Part shown: one piece after another, positions 54,372 to 63,996 of the stretch
Layout: each line of letters starts with the position of its first letter
Numbering within the stretch: position 1 is the stretch's first letter
Assembly (NCBI GenBank): GCA_028277725.1
Contig: JANQFX010000049.1
Location: 1 to 64,000, forward strand
Length of the DNA: 64,000 nt
DNA from: Thiohalocapsa sp.
Lineage (GTDB): Bacteria > Pseudomonadota > Gammaproteobacteria > Chromatiales > Chromatiaceae
Direction: 5' to 3'
The notes under the pieces: generated by a model
What the model was told of the DNA's origin: nothing
What the model saw: the letters and a program-made list of their open reading frames with translations, nothing else
Databases searched by the model: none
Position numbers and translations under genes: made by a program

Positions 54372-54851
54372 TCACTCCTGGCGCCGCCAATGACCGGAAC
54401 GGCCGCCTGCCTTCTCGAGCAGGCGGACACCTTCCATGCTCATGCCGCGATCGACGGCCTTGCACATATCGTAGATGGTCAGCAACGCGATCTGCACCGC
54501 GCACAGTGCCTCCATCTCCACGCCGGTCTGGCCTCGCGTCTCGACGGTTGCGGTGCAGCGCACGCCCAAGGGCTCGCGACTGGGCGCCAGCGCGACCTCG
54601 ACCCGTGACAAGGGCAAGGGGTGGCATAGGGGCACCAGGTCCGCCGTCCGCTTGGCGCCCATGATGGCTGCGATGCGGGCAATACCGAGCACATCGCCTT
54701 TGGCGTGCGTGCCGGCCTCGATCATCGCCAGCGTCTCCGGCTGCATCCGGATCTGCCCCTCGGCGAGGGCCCGGCGATGGGTGATTTCCTTGTGGCCGAC
54801 ATCGACCATGCGGGCGGCGCCGTCGGCGTCGAAATGGGTCAACTCTGACAT
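54372..54851 (-). CDS. moaC: Cyclic pyranopterin monophosphate synthase MoaC
   Basis: 159 residues; acts with MoaA to make cPMP in molybdenum cofactor synthesis. Conserved: [72 protein letters not shown] and [13 protein letters not shown]. No other moa genes are adjacent. Confidence 0.96.
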   Translation of the reverse strand: MSELTHFDADGAARMVDVGHKEITHRRALAEGQIRMQPETLAMIEAGTHAKGDVLGIARIAAIMGAKRTADLVPLCHPLPLSRVEVALAPSREPLGVRCTATVETRGQTGVEMEALCAVQIALLTIYDMCKAVDRGMSMEGVRLLEKAGGRSGHWRRQE

Positions 54852-54954
54852 GGATGGAGTGCTCCTCTGGGCATCCGAGAGGTCCTTCGGACGTCGCGTC
54901 CGGATTGATGCCGCTCGGCACCTGCGCTGGTCTCAGCGCGGCAGCAAGGGCACA

Positions 54955-55956
54955 TCAGCCACGCAGTAACCGACGCGCTCGTTCGATGGCATCGTAGTCG
55001 CCGAGACCACCATCATAGACCTTGGCCGCGTCCTGGGGCCGACGCCGGAAGCGGCGATAGGCCCAGAGATACTGCTCGGGACAGACGTCGATGCAACGCT
55101 CGATGCCCTCGTTCAGCGCACGTGCAGCGGTCGCGTCGTCGTCGCTGTCGATACCCTCCGGGGCGGGCAGGCAATGGATTCGGAAGCCCCGCGCGACCGG
55201 TAGGCGCTCAGCAAACATGAAGATCACGCGCGCACCGCTTTTTCGTGCCAGCCGATTCACCAGCACCATGGTCCAGGCGGGCATGCCGAACAGCGGCGCG
55301 AAGGCCGCCCCCTTGTCCGCGCGCGGTTCCTGGTCCGGCAGGATGCCGGCGTACTCGCCGGCCTCCAGCCCCTTGACCAGAGAGCGGATACCGCGTGCGG
55401 TGATGGGCGCCAGGGTCGCGCCGCTGCGACGGCGGGCGGCGACGATGAGGTCGTCCAGGCGTTTCTGCGGCTTGTAGAAAATCGTCGTCGGCCCCTGTTC
55501 GATCAGATAGAGCCCGGCGAGCTCCCAGGCACCGAGGTGCGGCGAGAGCACGATGAGACCGCGACCGTCATCGCGCCGCAGCAGCTCGCCACCGCGAACG
55601 TCCCGGATCAGGCCGAGCACCTCGTCCGTCGGTCGCAGCCAGAGCCGGCCCATCTCGAAATAGGTTCGTCCGAAGGCCTCCATGGCGCGGTTGCGCAGGC
55701 GAATCAGCTCGCGCGTCCTCTCCCGGGGCCGGTACAGCGTCAGGTTGATCAGGGCGTTGCGGCGCTGGCGATTCGGCGTATGGGCAATCCACCAGCCGAC
55801 AACCGTGCCCAGTTGGTGTAGCAACCAGAGCGGCCAGCCGGACAGGGTCTCGAGCAGGGCACGCAGGTAAGGCTCCTGCGCGGAACGGACACGATCGCGA
55901 TCGTCCTTGCGGCGGGCGGCGGGCGACATGGGAAGGGAAGAATCGTTGGAGGTCAT
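54955..55956 (-). CDS. Lipid A biosynthesis acyltransferase (LpxL/HtrB family)
   Basis: A 333-residue inner-membrane late acyltransferase of lipid A (or a close relative acting on other lipids). An N-terminal hydrophobic segment (LSGWPLWLLHQLGTVVGWWI) anchors it. The catalytic HX4D/E motif is SPHLGAWELAGL; further LPxL-family segments are YKPQKRLDDLIVAARRRSG, GILPDQEPR and FAPLFGMPAWT, and QYLWAYRRFRRRP at the C-terminus. The start is uncertain: ATG 55956 or the internal MSPAARRKD at 55929. Confidence 0.88.
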   Translation of the reverse strand: MTSNDSSLPMSPAARRKDDRDRVRSAQEPYLRALLETLSGWPLWLLHQLGTVVGWWIAHTPNRQRRNALINLTLYRPRERTRELIRLRNRAMEAFGRTYFEMGRLWLRPTDEVLGLIRDVRGGELLRRDDGRGLIVLSPHLGAWELAGLYLIEQGPTTIFYKPQKRLDDLIVAARRRSGATLAPITARGIRSLVKGLEAGEYAGILPDQEPRADKGAAFAPLFGMPAWTMVLVNRLARKSGARVIFMFAERLPVARGFRIHCLPAPEGIDSDDDATAARALNEGIERCIDVCPEQYLWAYRRFRRRPQDAAKVYDGGLGDYDAIERARRLLRG

Positions 55957-56015
55957 GCGATTGGCGACACTGCTAGACTCGGGTCCTGTTGCCGAGCATC
56001 GAGGAGACGATACCC

Positions 56016-56495
56016 ATGACCGAGCACGACCCCCAAACCGACGACCAGACCGGAATCCACGGCAGCGAGACCGGATCGCTGCCGCGCTCGGTGACGCCAC
56101 AGGCCGCCCATGCGCTGCTGCAGGAGGACCCGACCGCCGTGTTGGTGGACATCCGTTCGACCATGGAGTTTCTGTTCGTCGGGCACCCGAGGGGCGCGGT
56201 GCACGTACCCTGGATCGACGAGCCGGAATGGACCGTCAATCCCGAGTTCGTCACAGACATTCGCAAGCTGCTGCTCGGCGGGGCGACCTGCACGGCCGAC
56301 GGCCCCTGCGCGCCCGTGGTGCTCATATGCCGTAGCGGTAAGCGGTCCCTGGAGGCCGGCAAGGCATTGCTCGCGGCGGGGCTCGGCAATGTGTATCACG
56401 TGGACGAGGGATTCGAAGGCGAACTGGACGAGGAGCATCACCGCAGCACCGTCGGCGGCTGGCGCTTCCGTGGACTCCCCTGGGAGCAATGCTGA
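56016..56495 (+). CDS. Rhodanese-like domain protein
   Basis: A 159-residue single-domain sulfurtransferase. After a short acidic N-terminus the rhodanese fold begins (VTPQAAHALLQEDPTAVLVD IRS); the active-site loop is VLICRSGKRSLEAG with Cys105. An insert with two cysteines (GGATCTADGPCAP) precedes the loop and could be redox-active. The start at MTEHDPQ has GAGGAGA at 10 nt. Divergent from the lipid A acyltransferase, convergent with iscR. Confidence 0.9.
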   Translation: MTEHDPQTDDQTGIHGSETGSLPRSVTPQAAHALLQEDPTAVLVDIRSTMEFLFVGHPRGAVHVPWIDEPEWTVNPEFVTDIRKLLLGGATCTADGPCAPVVLICRSGKRSLEAGKALLAAGLGNVYHVDEGFEGELDEEHHRSTVGGWRFRGLPWEQC

Positions 56496-56637
56496 CGCCC
56501 GCTGTCTCCACCGGAACCAATTCGCCCGGTGGACCGGCGCGGGCCTAGGTGAGCGACGACCGAACCCCGCGAGGCGGCGCCGGGCCTGCTCACCGTGGCG
56601 AGGGAGGCCCCGGCGAAGGGCCCGATTGGATGATCGA

Positions 56638-57135
56638 CTAGGAGCCCGCTTCCGCGGCGACCGCCCGCTCTGCGCCCTTGGACCGCGCGGCGGCGGGCTG
56701 GTCGCGATGGGTCTTGCAGTTCCCCGCGTGCTCCGGGCGCCGGTCCACGAGATCCTGGAGGCTGATATTGGTGAGGTAGCCGTGTATGCGCTCGCTCAAG
56801 TCCATCCAGAGGTCGTGGGTCAGGCAGGGATAGCCATCCTTGCAGTTGCCCTGGCCACCGCAGCGGGTGGTGTCCAGGTGCTCATCCACCGCGGTGATGA
56901 CCTCCGCGATGTGAATCGTCCCCGCCCCCCGCGCGAGATGGTACCCGCCGCCGGGCCCGCGGACACTGGAGACGATGCCGTTCTTGCGCAGCTTCGCGAA
57001 CAGCTGCTCCAGATAGGACAGCGAGATGCCCTGGCGCTCTGCGATGTCCGCGAGCGCGATGGGGCCCTGCCCCTCATTGATGGCCAGATCGAGCACCGCG
57101 GTCACAGCGTATCGGCCTTTCGTTGTCAAACGCAC
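56638..57135 (-). CDS. iscR: Fe-S cluster regulator IscR (Rrf2 family)
   Basis: 165 residues; winged-helix regulator that senses Fe-S status and represses isc genes when loaded. N-terminus [20 protein letters not shown], recognition helix [20 protein letters not shown]. The cluster ligands Cys92, Cys98, Cys104 ([20 protein letters not shown]) and His107 are all present at the E. coli positions. It follows cysE on the same strand, but iscS-iscU-iscA do not follow: a convergent rhodanese gene does. A promoter with an IscR-like half-site lies upstream. Confidence 0.93.
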   Translation of the reverse strand: MRLTTKGRYAVTAVLDLAINEGQGPIALADIAERQGISLSYLEQLFAKLRKNGIVSSVRGPGGGYHLARGAGTIHIAEVITAVDEHLDTTRCGGQGNCKDGYPCLTHDLWMDLSERIHGYLTNISLQDLVDRRPEHAGNCKTHRDQPAAARSKGAERAVAAEAGS

Positions 57136-57171
57136 GGAACATCCTCCCGGTACGGTTCGTCTGTGGCTTGA

Positions 57172-57200
57172 ATCCTACGATAACCGAGTTTCACCATCAA
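57172..57200 (-). promoter_or_regulatory. Putative iscR promoter with IscR site
   Basis: On the minus strand: TTGATG (57200-57195), a 17-bp spacer, TAGGAT (57177-57172), about 37 bp before the iscR start. The spacer contains AAACTCGGTTAT, resembling the conserved half of type 1 IscR sites (ACTCGGGTAT) that overlap iscR promoters. Suggests autoregulation. Confidence 0.45.
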
Positions 57201-57231
57201 TTTCTTGGGGCAATATCAACGAATCGGGCCG

Positions 57232-58065
57232 TCAGGACTTCGACTGGTCGGCGACGAGGGGCGCGCGACCCGGGTCGGACACGTTCTGGTCGCCCGTCTC
57301 CGCCGTCGACTCGGGCGTGGCTGGGTCGATGGTGCAGCCATCGAGGTCGCACAGGTGCTCGAAGTGGCGAGTGATGCCATGCTCCTCCAGGGCAAGGGAC
57401 ATGGCCTCCATACGCCGGTCCATGATGTGGATGTGGTCCAGCATTCGATTGATCGCATTGGCCACGGGGTCGGGCGCATCGCGCACCGCACCGTAGGCAT
57501 CGAAGCCGATACGCTTGGCCGTGTCTGCACGGCGCCTGCTCATCGGGTCCACCGGTCGCTCGATCACCCGCCCGGGCACGCCGACCACGGTACCGCCCGG
57601 GGGCACGGCCTTGACCACTACCGCGTTCGAGCCGATGCGCGCGCCGTCGCCGACCTCGATGGGCCCGAGCACCTTGGCGCCTGCGCCGACGACCACATCC
57701 CGCCCCAGTGTCGGGTGCCGCTTGCCCTTCTGCCAGCTGGTACCCCCCAGTGTCACGCCGTGATAGAGCGTGCAATCGTCGCCGATCACGGCCGTCTCAC
57801 CGATGACTACCCCCATGCCGTGGTCGATGAAGAAGCGCCGTCCGATGACCGCACCGGGGTGGATCTCGATACCGGTGAACAGCCGCGCGATGTTCGACAG
57901 TAGCCGAGCCATCCACTTCCAGCCGCGCTGCCAGAGGGCATGGGTCAGACGGTGTGTGATCACCGCGTGCAGCCCGGGGTAGGTGGTCAGAATCTCGAAG
58001 GTGTTGCGCGCCGCCGGGTCGCGCTCGAACACACAATGAATATCTTCCCGAAGCCTGTCGAACAT
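57232..58065 (-). CDS. cysE: Serine O-acetyltransferase
   Basis: Acetylates serine with acetyl-CoA, first step of cysteine synthesis; 277 residues. N-terminal helical domain ([20 protein letters not shown]) and left-handed beta-helix of hexapeptide repeats ([60 protein letters not shown]), ending VVGVPGRVI. The catalytic DHG and the [12 protein letters not shown] loop are intact. A ~70-residue C-terminal extension, typical of the iscR-linked form, ends in an acidic tail. Likely co-transcribed with or adjacent to iscR. Confidence 0.96.
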   Translation of the reverse strand: MFDRLREDIHCVFERDPAARNTFEILTTYPGLHAVITHRLTHALWQRGWKWMARLLSNIARLFTGIEIHPGAVIGRRFFIDHGMGVVIGETAVIGDDCTLYHGVTLGGTSWQKGKRHPTLGRDVVVGAGAKVLGPIEVGDGARIGSNAVVVKAVPPGGTVVGVPGRVIERPVDPMSRRRADTAKRIGFDAYGAVRDAPDPVANAINRMLDHIHIMDRRMEAMSLALEEHGITRHFEHLCDLDGCTIDPATPESTAETGDQNVSDPGRAPLVADQSKS

Positions 58066-58268
58066 CTAACTGCTCCGTTGGGGGGCTCTGCGGAGACCGC
58101 GCCGGCGGCGTAGGCTGCTCGTCACGGCGGTCGAATTGGTCAGATTATCGCAAGCCGATCCGCAACGGGATAACGACGCCCGACAAACCCATCGCCGTCT
58201 GGCTTACCTCCAAGACGCGGGACCCCATGCGCCAAGAGGCGCTGTGCAAACGCACCGCGCGGTTGGCC

Positions 58269-59180
58269 TCATCGGTCGGCCCCCAGTCCTTCGATCCGGT
58301 AGCCATTCGGATAGCTCGGATGCCGCTGGCGTGTCAGTAGCCGTGGACGCCGACGCGGCGGCAACCAGCGCAACGCCCGGCGGCGCAGGTCCATACCGCC
58401 CAACACCAGCGCGCGCACCGGTGCCGGCGCGGGGTCGAAGCCGACCGCGCGCAACATGGGCTCGTCGAGCATCGCGTGGATGAAGGGCGCGGCCGCAGGC
58501 CAGATCGGGCGAGGCAGGAACCAGCCCAGCATCAGGTTGCGAGTCGCCTCCGCCAGGGCGCGGTTCTCTTCGCTATAGCGGAAGTTCGCTCGCTCGAACT
58601 CGATATTGAACCGCTCCAGTTCGTCGTAGTCGTCCGGGATGTCGCGAATACCCATGCGTGCGCCGATGCGCCGCCAGACATGGAAGGTGGCGAGTCGTTC
58701 GACCTCGCTCATGCGCCGCCAACCGAACCGAGCGTTCCAACGGATCGGCTCGAAGACGAAGGTGGTCAGGGTGTACAGATACTCGTCCTGCGGGATGCCA
58801 TAGCGCCCGTGCTGTTGGTTCATCCGCTTGAGGGCCGCGCGACCGCGGGGGTGGTCGACGCCATTTTCCTGGATCTCGGCCAGGATCAGTGCCGTGTCGT
58901 CATAACGCTTCTGGGTGCGGCGAATGAGCTCCCCGGTGTCCACCAGCAGCGGCGTGCCCTTGGCGACGCCGAAGGTGCGCAACAGCGCGAGTTCCAGGGA
59001 GCGCGTCGTGTCCCAGGGGAACTCGCAGCTCGCCAGCAGGAAACCGATCTGCTCGCAGTCCCCTTGCGGATCCAGACCGGCAATATAGCGGGCACGGGCG
59101 AAGCGATCCCTCGGCGCCAGGACGTCCGGCGGAATCAGGGTCTGGAGGTAGGGGGGGTCAGACGCGTGAGTCGAGGTCAT
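58269..59180 (-). CDS. MpaB-family oxygenase-like protein (DUF2236)
   Basis: 303 residues, related to the DUF2236/ER-bound oxygenase MpaB family, which includes the rubber oxygenase Lcp and uses heme b. Family segments: DPQGDCEQIGFLLASCEFPW, TLTTFVFEPIRWNARFGW, TFHVWRRIGARMGIRDIPDD YDEL, FERANFRYSEENRALAEATR and the C-terminal MLDEPMLRAVGFDPAPAPVR. The substrate is unknown. The start MTSTHASDPPYLQTL is chosen over a longer form. Monocistronic, 50 bp downstream of the heptad-repeat gene. Confidence 0.75.
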   Translation of the reverse strand: MTSTHASDPPYLQTLIPPDVLAPRDRFARARYIAGLDPQGDCEQIGFLLASCEFPWDTTRSLELALLRTFGVAKGTPLLVDTGELIRRTQKRYDDTALILAEIQENGVDHPRGRAALKRMNQQHGRYGIPQDEYLYTLTTFVFEPIRWNARFGWRRMSEVERLATFHVWRRIGARMGIRDIPDDYDELERFNIEFERANFRYSEENRALAEATRNLMLGWFLPRPIWPAAAPFIHAMLDEPMLRAVGFDPAPAPVRALVLGGMDLRRRALRWLPPRRRPRLLTRQRHPSYPNGYRIEGLGADR

Positions 59181-59230
59181 ATGACGTCCCGCTTTCCCAT
59201 GGCGCATGTGCGACCAGGGGACCACAGCGC

Positions 59231-59743
59231 CTACCAGAGCTTCACCGTAGCGACGATGAGAGCGCCGACGGTGGAGATGAAGCCGATCAGCCACAGGAAG
59301 TGACGGTCGTGTCGGCGGAGCGTCTCGTCGAAACGGGCGTCGACCCGCTCGAAGCGGCTGTCGATCTGATCGATGCGCTTGTCGATCTGCTCGATGCGCT
59401 TGTCGATCTGCTCGAAGCGCTTGTCGACCTGATCGAAGCGCTTATCGATCTGCTCGATGCGCTTGGCGACCTGATCGAAGCGCTTGTCGACCTGATCGAA
59501 GCGCGCCAGTACATCCTGGCGCAACTCCTGGTGGCGTTGATCGGCCTGCTCGAAGCGCTTGTCCATGCGCACAAAGCCCTCGCGCATCAACTCACGCTGG
59601 TGCTTGAGCTCCTCCTCGACACGGACCATCCGTTCGCGCAGCTCGATCTCGTACACGGCCGTCGGCTTGCCGAGGCTCTGCTCGATCAGCCAGTCGGCCA
59701 TGTTGGCCTTGATGAACTCGATGTCTTCCTGGGTCAGCGTCAT
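59231..59743 (-). CDS. Coiled-coil heptad-repeat membrane protein
   Basis: 170 residues. N-terminal region MTLTQEDIEFIKANMADWLI then ERMVRVEEELKHQRELMREG, about ten tandem 7-residue repeats of the form DKR(F/I)(D/E)Q(V/I) (about residues 59-137), and one C-terminal membrane span (FLWLIGFISTVGALIVATVK). It resembles Bdr-like/DUF1640-type coiled-coil proteins of unknown function: a long trimeric or dimeric coil anchored at the membrane. The DNA is correspondingly a run of near-identical 21-bp units (59355-59510), prone to copy-number change. Confidence 0.8.
   Translation of the reverse strand: MTLTQEDIEFIKANMADWLIEQSLGKPTAVYEIELRERMVRVEEELKHQRELMREGFVRMDKRFEQADQRHQELRQDVLARFDQVDKRFDQVAKRIEQIDKRFDQVDKRFEQIDKRIEQIDKRIDQIDSRFERVDARFDETLRRHDRHFLWLIGFISTVGALIVATVKLW
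59355..59510. repeat. 21-bp coding tandem repeat
   Basis: Repeated units such as CGCTTGTCGATCTGCTCGA and CGCTTGTCGACCTGATCGA alternate through the heptad-repeat gene; individual copies differ at two to four bases. Encodes DKRIEQI / DKRFDQV heptads. Confidence 0.85.
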
Positions 59744-59868
59744 GTCGCGTCGAAACCGCTTGAGGGGCGCGTGTCGTGAAGGAAACGCCGATCCATCGGC
59801 GCCTCCCCTGCGGGGCAGAATGCCTCGCCGTGTTCGGTTGCTCCCTAGTCTAGCAGCCACTCCGGGCC

Positions 59869-62800
59869 TCAGAGCCCCAACTCCCGCCAGCGCCCCTGCA
59901 CCCGTTTGACGGACACGGGGTAGGCGGTGCCGAGTTGCTGCGCGAATAGCGATACCCGCAGCTCCTCGAGCATCCAGCGAATCTCCTCCAGTCGCGGGTC
60001 GTCGCGCTCCGCGGCGCGGGCCGCGGCCTGACGCTCGGCGAGCTGTTCCAGCAGGGGCCCGAGCTCCGCCAGGCGCTGCTGATCGCGGCCGGCGGCATGC
60101 GAGAGCTTCTCGGTGCGCTGCTCGGCGGCGCGCAGATAGCGGGGATACTCCTTGAGACGCTCGAAGGGCACCTGCTCCATGAAGCCGCGGAACACCAGGG
60201 CATCCAGCTGCGCGCGCAGATCCAGCACCGATGGCATCCAGTTGATCTGAGTGATGCCCGCCAAACGCTTGCGGAGTTGCTGATAGGCGTCGAGGATGCG
60301 CCCGGCCAGGGCCGAGACCTCGTTCGCGGTCGGCATGAGTCGCGCCTTGCAGGTCTGAATGCGGGCCTCGAAGGCGGATTGATCGCGAATCGGCGGCTGC
60401 CCCTCGGTGAAGGTCAGGTCGACGATCAGGGCCGCCAGCTCGTCCGCCAAGTCCGGCGGCGCATGGGCTTGGCCGCCCCCCGGCGTCGGCGCCTTGGCGT
60501 ACTGCAGGCGCATGCGGTCGAGCCCCGGCAGGTTGCGCCGCAGGTAGCGCATCTCCTGCGATAGGCTCAACGTGATCAGTCGGCGCAACCCGGCGTGCAT
60601 GGAGCGTGCGGCCGTGTGCTCCGCGTCGAGCACGCGGATCGCCACGCTGTCGCCCCGGTCCACCAGGGCCGGATAGCCGCGCAGCTCGATGCAACCGCCG
60701 CCCTTTCCTCCACCCTGGCCGCCGCCGAGCCTGCGATCGACGTGCTCCGGCAGCGCTCCGAAGTCCCAACGCGTGATGCCGTCGCGCTCGATGCCTGTAC
60801 CTGAAACACCGGACACCGGCAGGGCTGCGGGCGCGGAGTCGGCGTGCTTGCGTTTGAGCGCCACCAGGTTCTCGCCACTCGCCACGGTGCGGCCGTCCCC
60901 GTCCACCAGGCGCACCTTCATCCGCAGGTGCGCCGGCAGCGCACCGATATCCCAGGCGTCCTCCGGCACATGCTCGCCGTAGAGCGCCCTCAGCTCCTCG
61001 GCGACGGCCTGGATCAGCGGGCGGTCGGAAGGCTTGAGCCTTGCTGCGATGCGCTCGGCCGTCTCGGGAATGGGCACGAAGGCCCTGCGCAGGGCCTTGG
61101 GCAGGCCGCGCAGCATGGCCGTGATGCGCTCCGCGAGCAGGCCGGGCACCAGCCAGTCGAGCCGCTCCGGCGCGACCTGATTCACCAGCGCCAGCGGCAC
61201 CACTAGCGTGAGGCCGTCGGCCCGGTTGCCCGGATCGAACTGATACTCCAGCGGCAGGTCGGTGGCGCCGACGCGCAGGCTATCGGGGTAGCGCTGGGGC
61301 GTGATCTCGGCGGCCTCGCGGGCGAGCAGGTCCGTCAACTGCATGTGCAGGAGCTTCGGCTGCTGCTTGGTCGCCTTGCGCAACCACGGCTCGAACTGGG
61401 GCTTGGAGTAGACCCCCGTCGGCACGCGGGCGGCGTAGAAGGCGTAGATGGCCTCCTCGTCCACCAGAATATCCCGGCGCCGCGACTTGGCCTCCAACTG
61501 GTGGACCGAGTCGATCAGCTCCTGGTTGTGGCGCCAGAAGGGGGCGCGGGTGTCGAAGTCCCCCTGCGCCAGACCGAAGCGCAGAAAGACCTCCCGCGCC
61601 TCCGGCGGGTTGATGGGGCCGTAGTTGACCCGCCGCCGGCTCGCCAGCGTGACGCCGAACAGGGTCACGGTCTCGAAGGCTCCGACGTAGCCGCGCTCCG
61701 ACTGCCAGTGCGGTTCGGCATAGCTGCGCTTGATCAGGTGCGCGCCGGCTTGCTCGATCCACCCCGGCTGCACCTTGGCGACGATGCGACCATAGTCGCG
61801 GGTGGTCTCGACGCGCTCGGCGCAGATGATCCACTTCGGGCTCGCCTTGAACAGCCCGGAACTCGGGTGAACGTGAAAGCGCCCGCCGCGGGCGCCGAGG
61901 TATTCGCGCTGCTCTTCCTTGCGGCCGATGTTGCTGAGCAGGCCCGTCAGCAACGCCCGATGTGCTTCCTCGAAGGTCGCATCCGTCTCGCCCTCCATGA
62001 GCCCCAGCTCGGCGAGCTGCTCGCGGAGCTGGGTGTGCACATCGTGCCACTCCTGCACCCGGTTCCACGACAGGAAGTGCCGCTTGCAGAGCTGCTGGAA
62101 CTTGCGCCGCGACAGGTGCTTGCGCTCCTGCTCCAGGAAGCGCCACAGATTGAGGAAGGTCAGAAAGTCCGAGTCCGGGTGGTTGAAGGTCGCGTGGATC
62201 TCATCGGCGGACTGGCGCTGCTCCAATGGCCGCTCGCGCGGGTCCTGAACGCTCAGCGCGGCGGCGATGATCAGCACCTCACGCAGGCTCTTGTGCTCCC
62301 CGGCGGCCAGCAGCATGCGGGCAATGCGCGGGTCCACCGGCAGGCGGGCGAGCTTGCGGCCGATGTCCGTGAGCCGGCCCTCGCCGTCCAGCGCACCCAG
62401 TTCCTCGAGCGTCCGATAGCCGTCGGAGACCAGCTTCGGCTGCGGCGGGTCGATGAACGGAAAGGTCTCGATGTCGCCGAAGCCGAGCTGCTTCATCTGC
62501 AGGATGACCGCCGCCAGGTTGGTGCGGCGGATCTCGGGCTCGGTAAATGCCGCCCGCGCCTGGAAGCCGTCCTCGTCGTAGAGACGAATGCAAACACCGG
62601 CGGCAACGCGCCCGCAGCGACCCTTGCGCTGGTCGGCGCTGGCCTGGCTGATGCGCTCCACCGGCAGGCGCTGCACCTTGCTGCGGTGGCTATAGCGGCT
62701 GATGCGCGCAAAGCCGGGGTCGACGACATAGTGGATACCGGGCACCGTCAGCGAGGTCTCGGCGACGTTGGTCGCCAGCACCACCCGGCGGCGTCCGTGC

Positions 62801-63996
62801 TGCTGGAACACCCGCGCCTGCTCCGCCGGCCCCTGGCGGGCGAACAGGGGCAGCACCTCGGTGCTCGGCGGGTGATGCTTGCGCAGGGTCTCCGCAGTCT
62901 CGCGGATCTCGCGCTCGCCGGACAGGAAGACCAGGACATCGCCGCGACCCTCCCGCGCCAGCTCGGCCACGGCATCGGAGATGGCCGTCTGCATGGCGTC
63001 GTCGCGCTCCCCGGCGGACGGCTCCTCGGGCGGGCGCCAACGCACCTCCACGGGATAGGTGCGACCGCTGATCTCGATGATCGGCGCATCGCCCGCCGGC
63101 CCGGAGAAGTGCTTGGCGAAGCGCTCGGGGTCGATGGTGGCCGAGGTGACGATCAGCTTCAGGTCCGGGCGCTTGGGCAGCAGCTGCTTCAGATAGCCGA
63201 GCAGGAAGTCGATATTGAGGCTGCGCTCGTGGGCCTCGTCGATGATCAGGGTGTCGTACTCGGTGAGCAGCCGGTCATGCTGCAGCTCGGCCAGCAGGAT
63301 GCCGTCGGTCATGAGCTTGACGGCCGTCTCGGGATGCACCCGGTCGTGGAAGCGCACCTTGTAGCCGACCGTGGTGCCGAGTTCGGTGCCGAGTTCCTGG
63401 GAGACCCGGCTCGCCAGACTGCGGGCGGCGATGCGCCGGGGCTGCGTGTGGCCGATGCGCCCGAAGATGCCGCGCCCCTGACCCAGCCCCTGAACCAGTC
63501 CCTGACCGGCGCCGCCCAGCCCGAGGGCCGGGTCCAGGCACAGCTTCGGCAGCTGGGTGGATTTCCCCGAGCCGGTCTCGCCGCACAGGATCACCACCTG
63601 ATGCGCGCGGATCAGCCGCGCCACCTCATCTCGGCGCTCGCTGACGGGCAGCTCCGGCGGGTACTGGACGCCTGGCACCGCCGCGCGGCGACGCTGCACC
63701 AGAGCCTGGGACTGGCCGATGGTCTCGACCACCGTCGCCAGGCCACGGTCCACCGGCAGCCCCTGCTCCGCGCGCCGACGCAGGCCGCGCAGCCGGCGAC
63801 GCAGCTCGTGGCGGTCGCGGATCAGGCAGCCGGCGAGGTCGGCATCGCCGACGTCGAGGCCCGGTGTTGTCGCATTCGGGGATGCGGAGCGAGGCGCCGC
63901 CCCTGGCTTTCCGACGTCTGTGCGGGCTTGCGGTTGGGATTGGGCATGCGCCGACGCTGGTCGGGAGGCGTCGGGAGCCGAGTCGTTCTTCTGCAT
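59869..63996 (-). CDS. hrpA: ATP-dependent RNA helicase HrpA
   Basis: A 1375-residue DEAH-box helicase (E. coli HrpA 1300), implicated in rescuing stalled ribosomes and mRNA processing. Helicase core: Walker A ILCGETGSGKSTQLPKLCLD, DEAH box TLIIDEAHERSLNIDFLLG, SAT motif VTSATIDPERF, then ATNVAETSLTVPGIHYVVDP and QRKGRCGRVAAGVCIRLYDE. The HA2/OB region and the long HrpA-specific C-terminal domain follow to the end (VKRVQGRWRELGL). A Gly-rich insert (GGGQGGGKGGGCIEL) is unusual. The first ATG (63996) lies 4 bp from the window edge, so a longer N-terminus cannot be excluded. Confidence 0.95.
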   Translation of the reverse strand: MQKNDSAPDASRPASAHAQSQPQARTDVGKPGAAPRSASPNATTPGLDVGDADLAGCLIRDRHELRRRLRGLRRRAEQGLPVDRGLATVVETIGQSQALVQRRRAAVPGVQYPPELPVSERRDEVARLIRAHQVVILCGETGSGKSTQLPKLCLDPALGLGGAGQGLVQGLGQGRGIFGRIGHTQPRRIAARSLASRVSQELGTELGTTVGYKVRFHDRVHPETAVKLMTDGILLAELQHDRLLTEYDTLIIDEAHERSLNIDFLLGYLKQLLPKRPDLKLIVTSATIDPERFAKHFSGPAGDAPIIEISGRTYPVEVRWRPPEEPSAGERDDAMQTAISDAVAELAREGRGDVLVFLSGEREIRETAETLRKHHPPSTEVLPLFARQGPAEQARVFQQHGRRRVVLATNVAETSLTVPGIHYVVDPGFARISRYSHRSKVQRLPVERISQASADQRKGRCGRVAAGVCIRLYDEDGFQARAAFTEPEIRRTNLAAVILQMKQLGFGDIETFPFIDPPQPKLVSDGYRTLEELGALDGEGRLTDIGRKLARLPVDPRIARMLLAAGEHKSLREVLIIAAALSVQDPRERPLEQRQSADEIHATFNHPDSDFLTFLNLWRFLEQERKHLSRRKFQQLCKRHFLSWNRVQEWHDVHTQLREQLAELGLMEGETDATFEEAHRALLTGLLSNIGRKEEQREYLGARGGRFHVHPSSGLFKASPKWIICAERVETTRDYGRIVAKVQPGWIEQAGAHLIKRSYAEPHWQSERGYVGAFETVTLFGVTLASRRRVNYGPINPPEAREVFLRFGLAQGDFDTRAPFWRHNQELIDSVHQLEAKSRRRDILVDEEAIYAFYAARVPTGVYSKPQFEPWLRKATKQQPKLLHMQLTDLLAREAAEITPQRYPDSLRVGATDLPLEYQFDPGNRADGLTLVVPLALVNQVAPERLDWLVPGLLAERITAMLRGLPKALRRAFVPIPETAERIAARLKPSDRPLIQAVAEELRALYGEHVPEDAWDIGALPAHLRMKVRLVDGDGRTVASGENLVALKRKHADSAPAALPVSGVSGTGIERDGITRWDFGALPEHVDRRLGGGQGGGKGGGCIELRGYPALVDRGDSVAIRVLDAEHTAARSMHAGLRRLITLSLSQEMRYLRRNLPGLDRMRLQYAKAPTPGGGQAHAPPDLADELAALIVDLTFTEGQPPIRDQSAFEARIQTCKARLMPTANEVSALAGRILDAYQQLRKRLAGITQINWMPSVLDLRAQLDALVFRGFMEQVPFERLKEYPRYLRAAEQRTEKLSHAAGRDQQRLAELGPLLEQLAERQAAARAAERDDPRLEEIRWMLEELRVSLFAQQLGTAYPVSVKRVQGRWRELGL

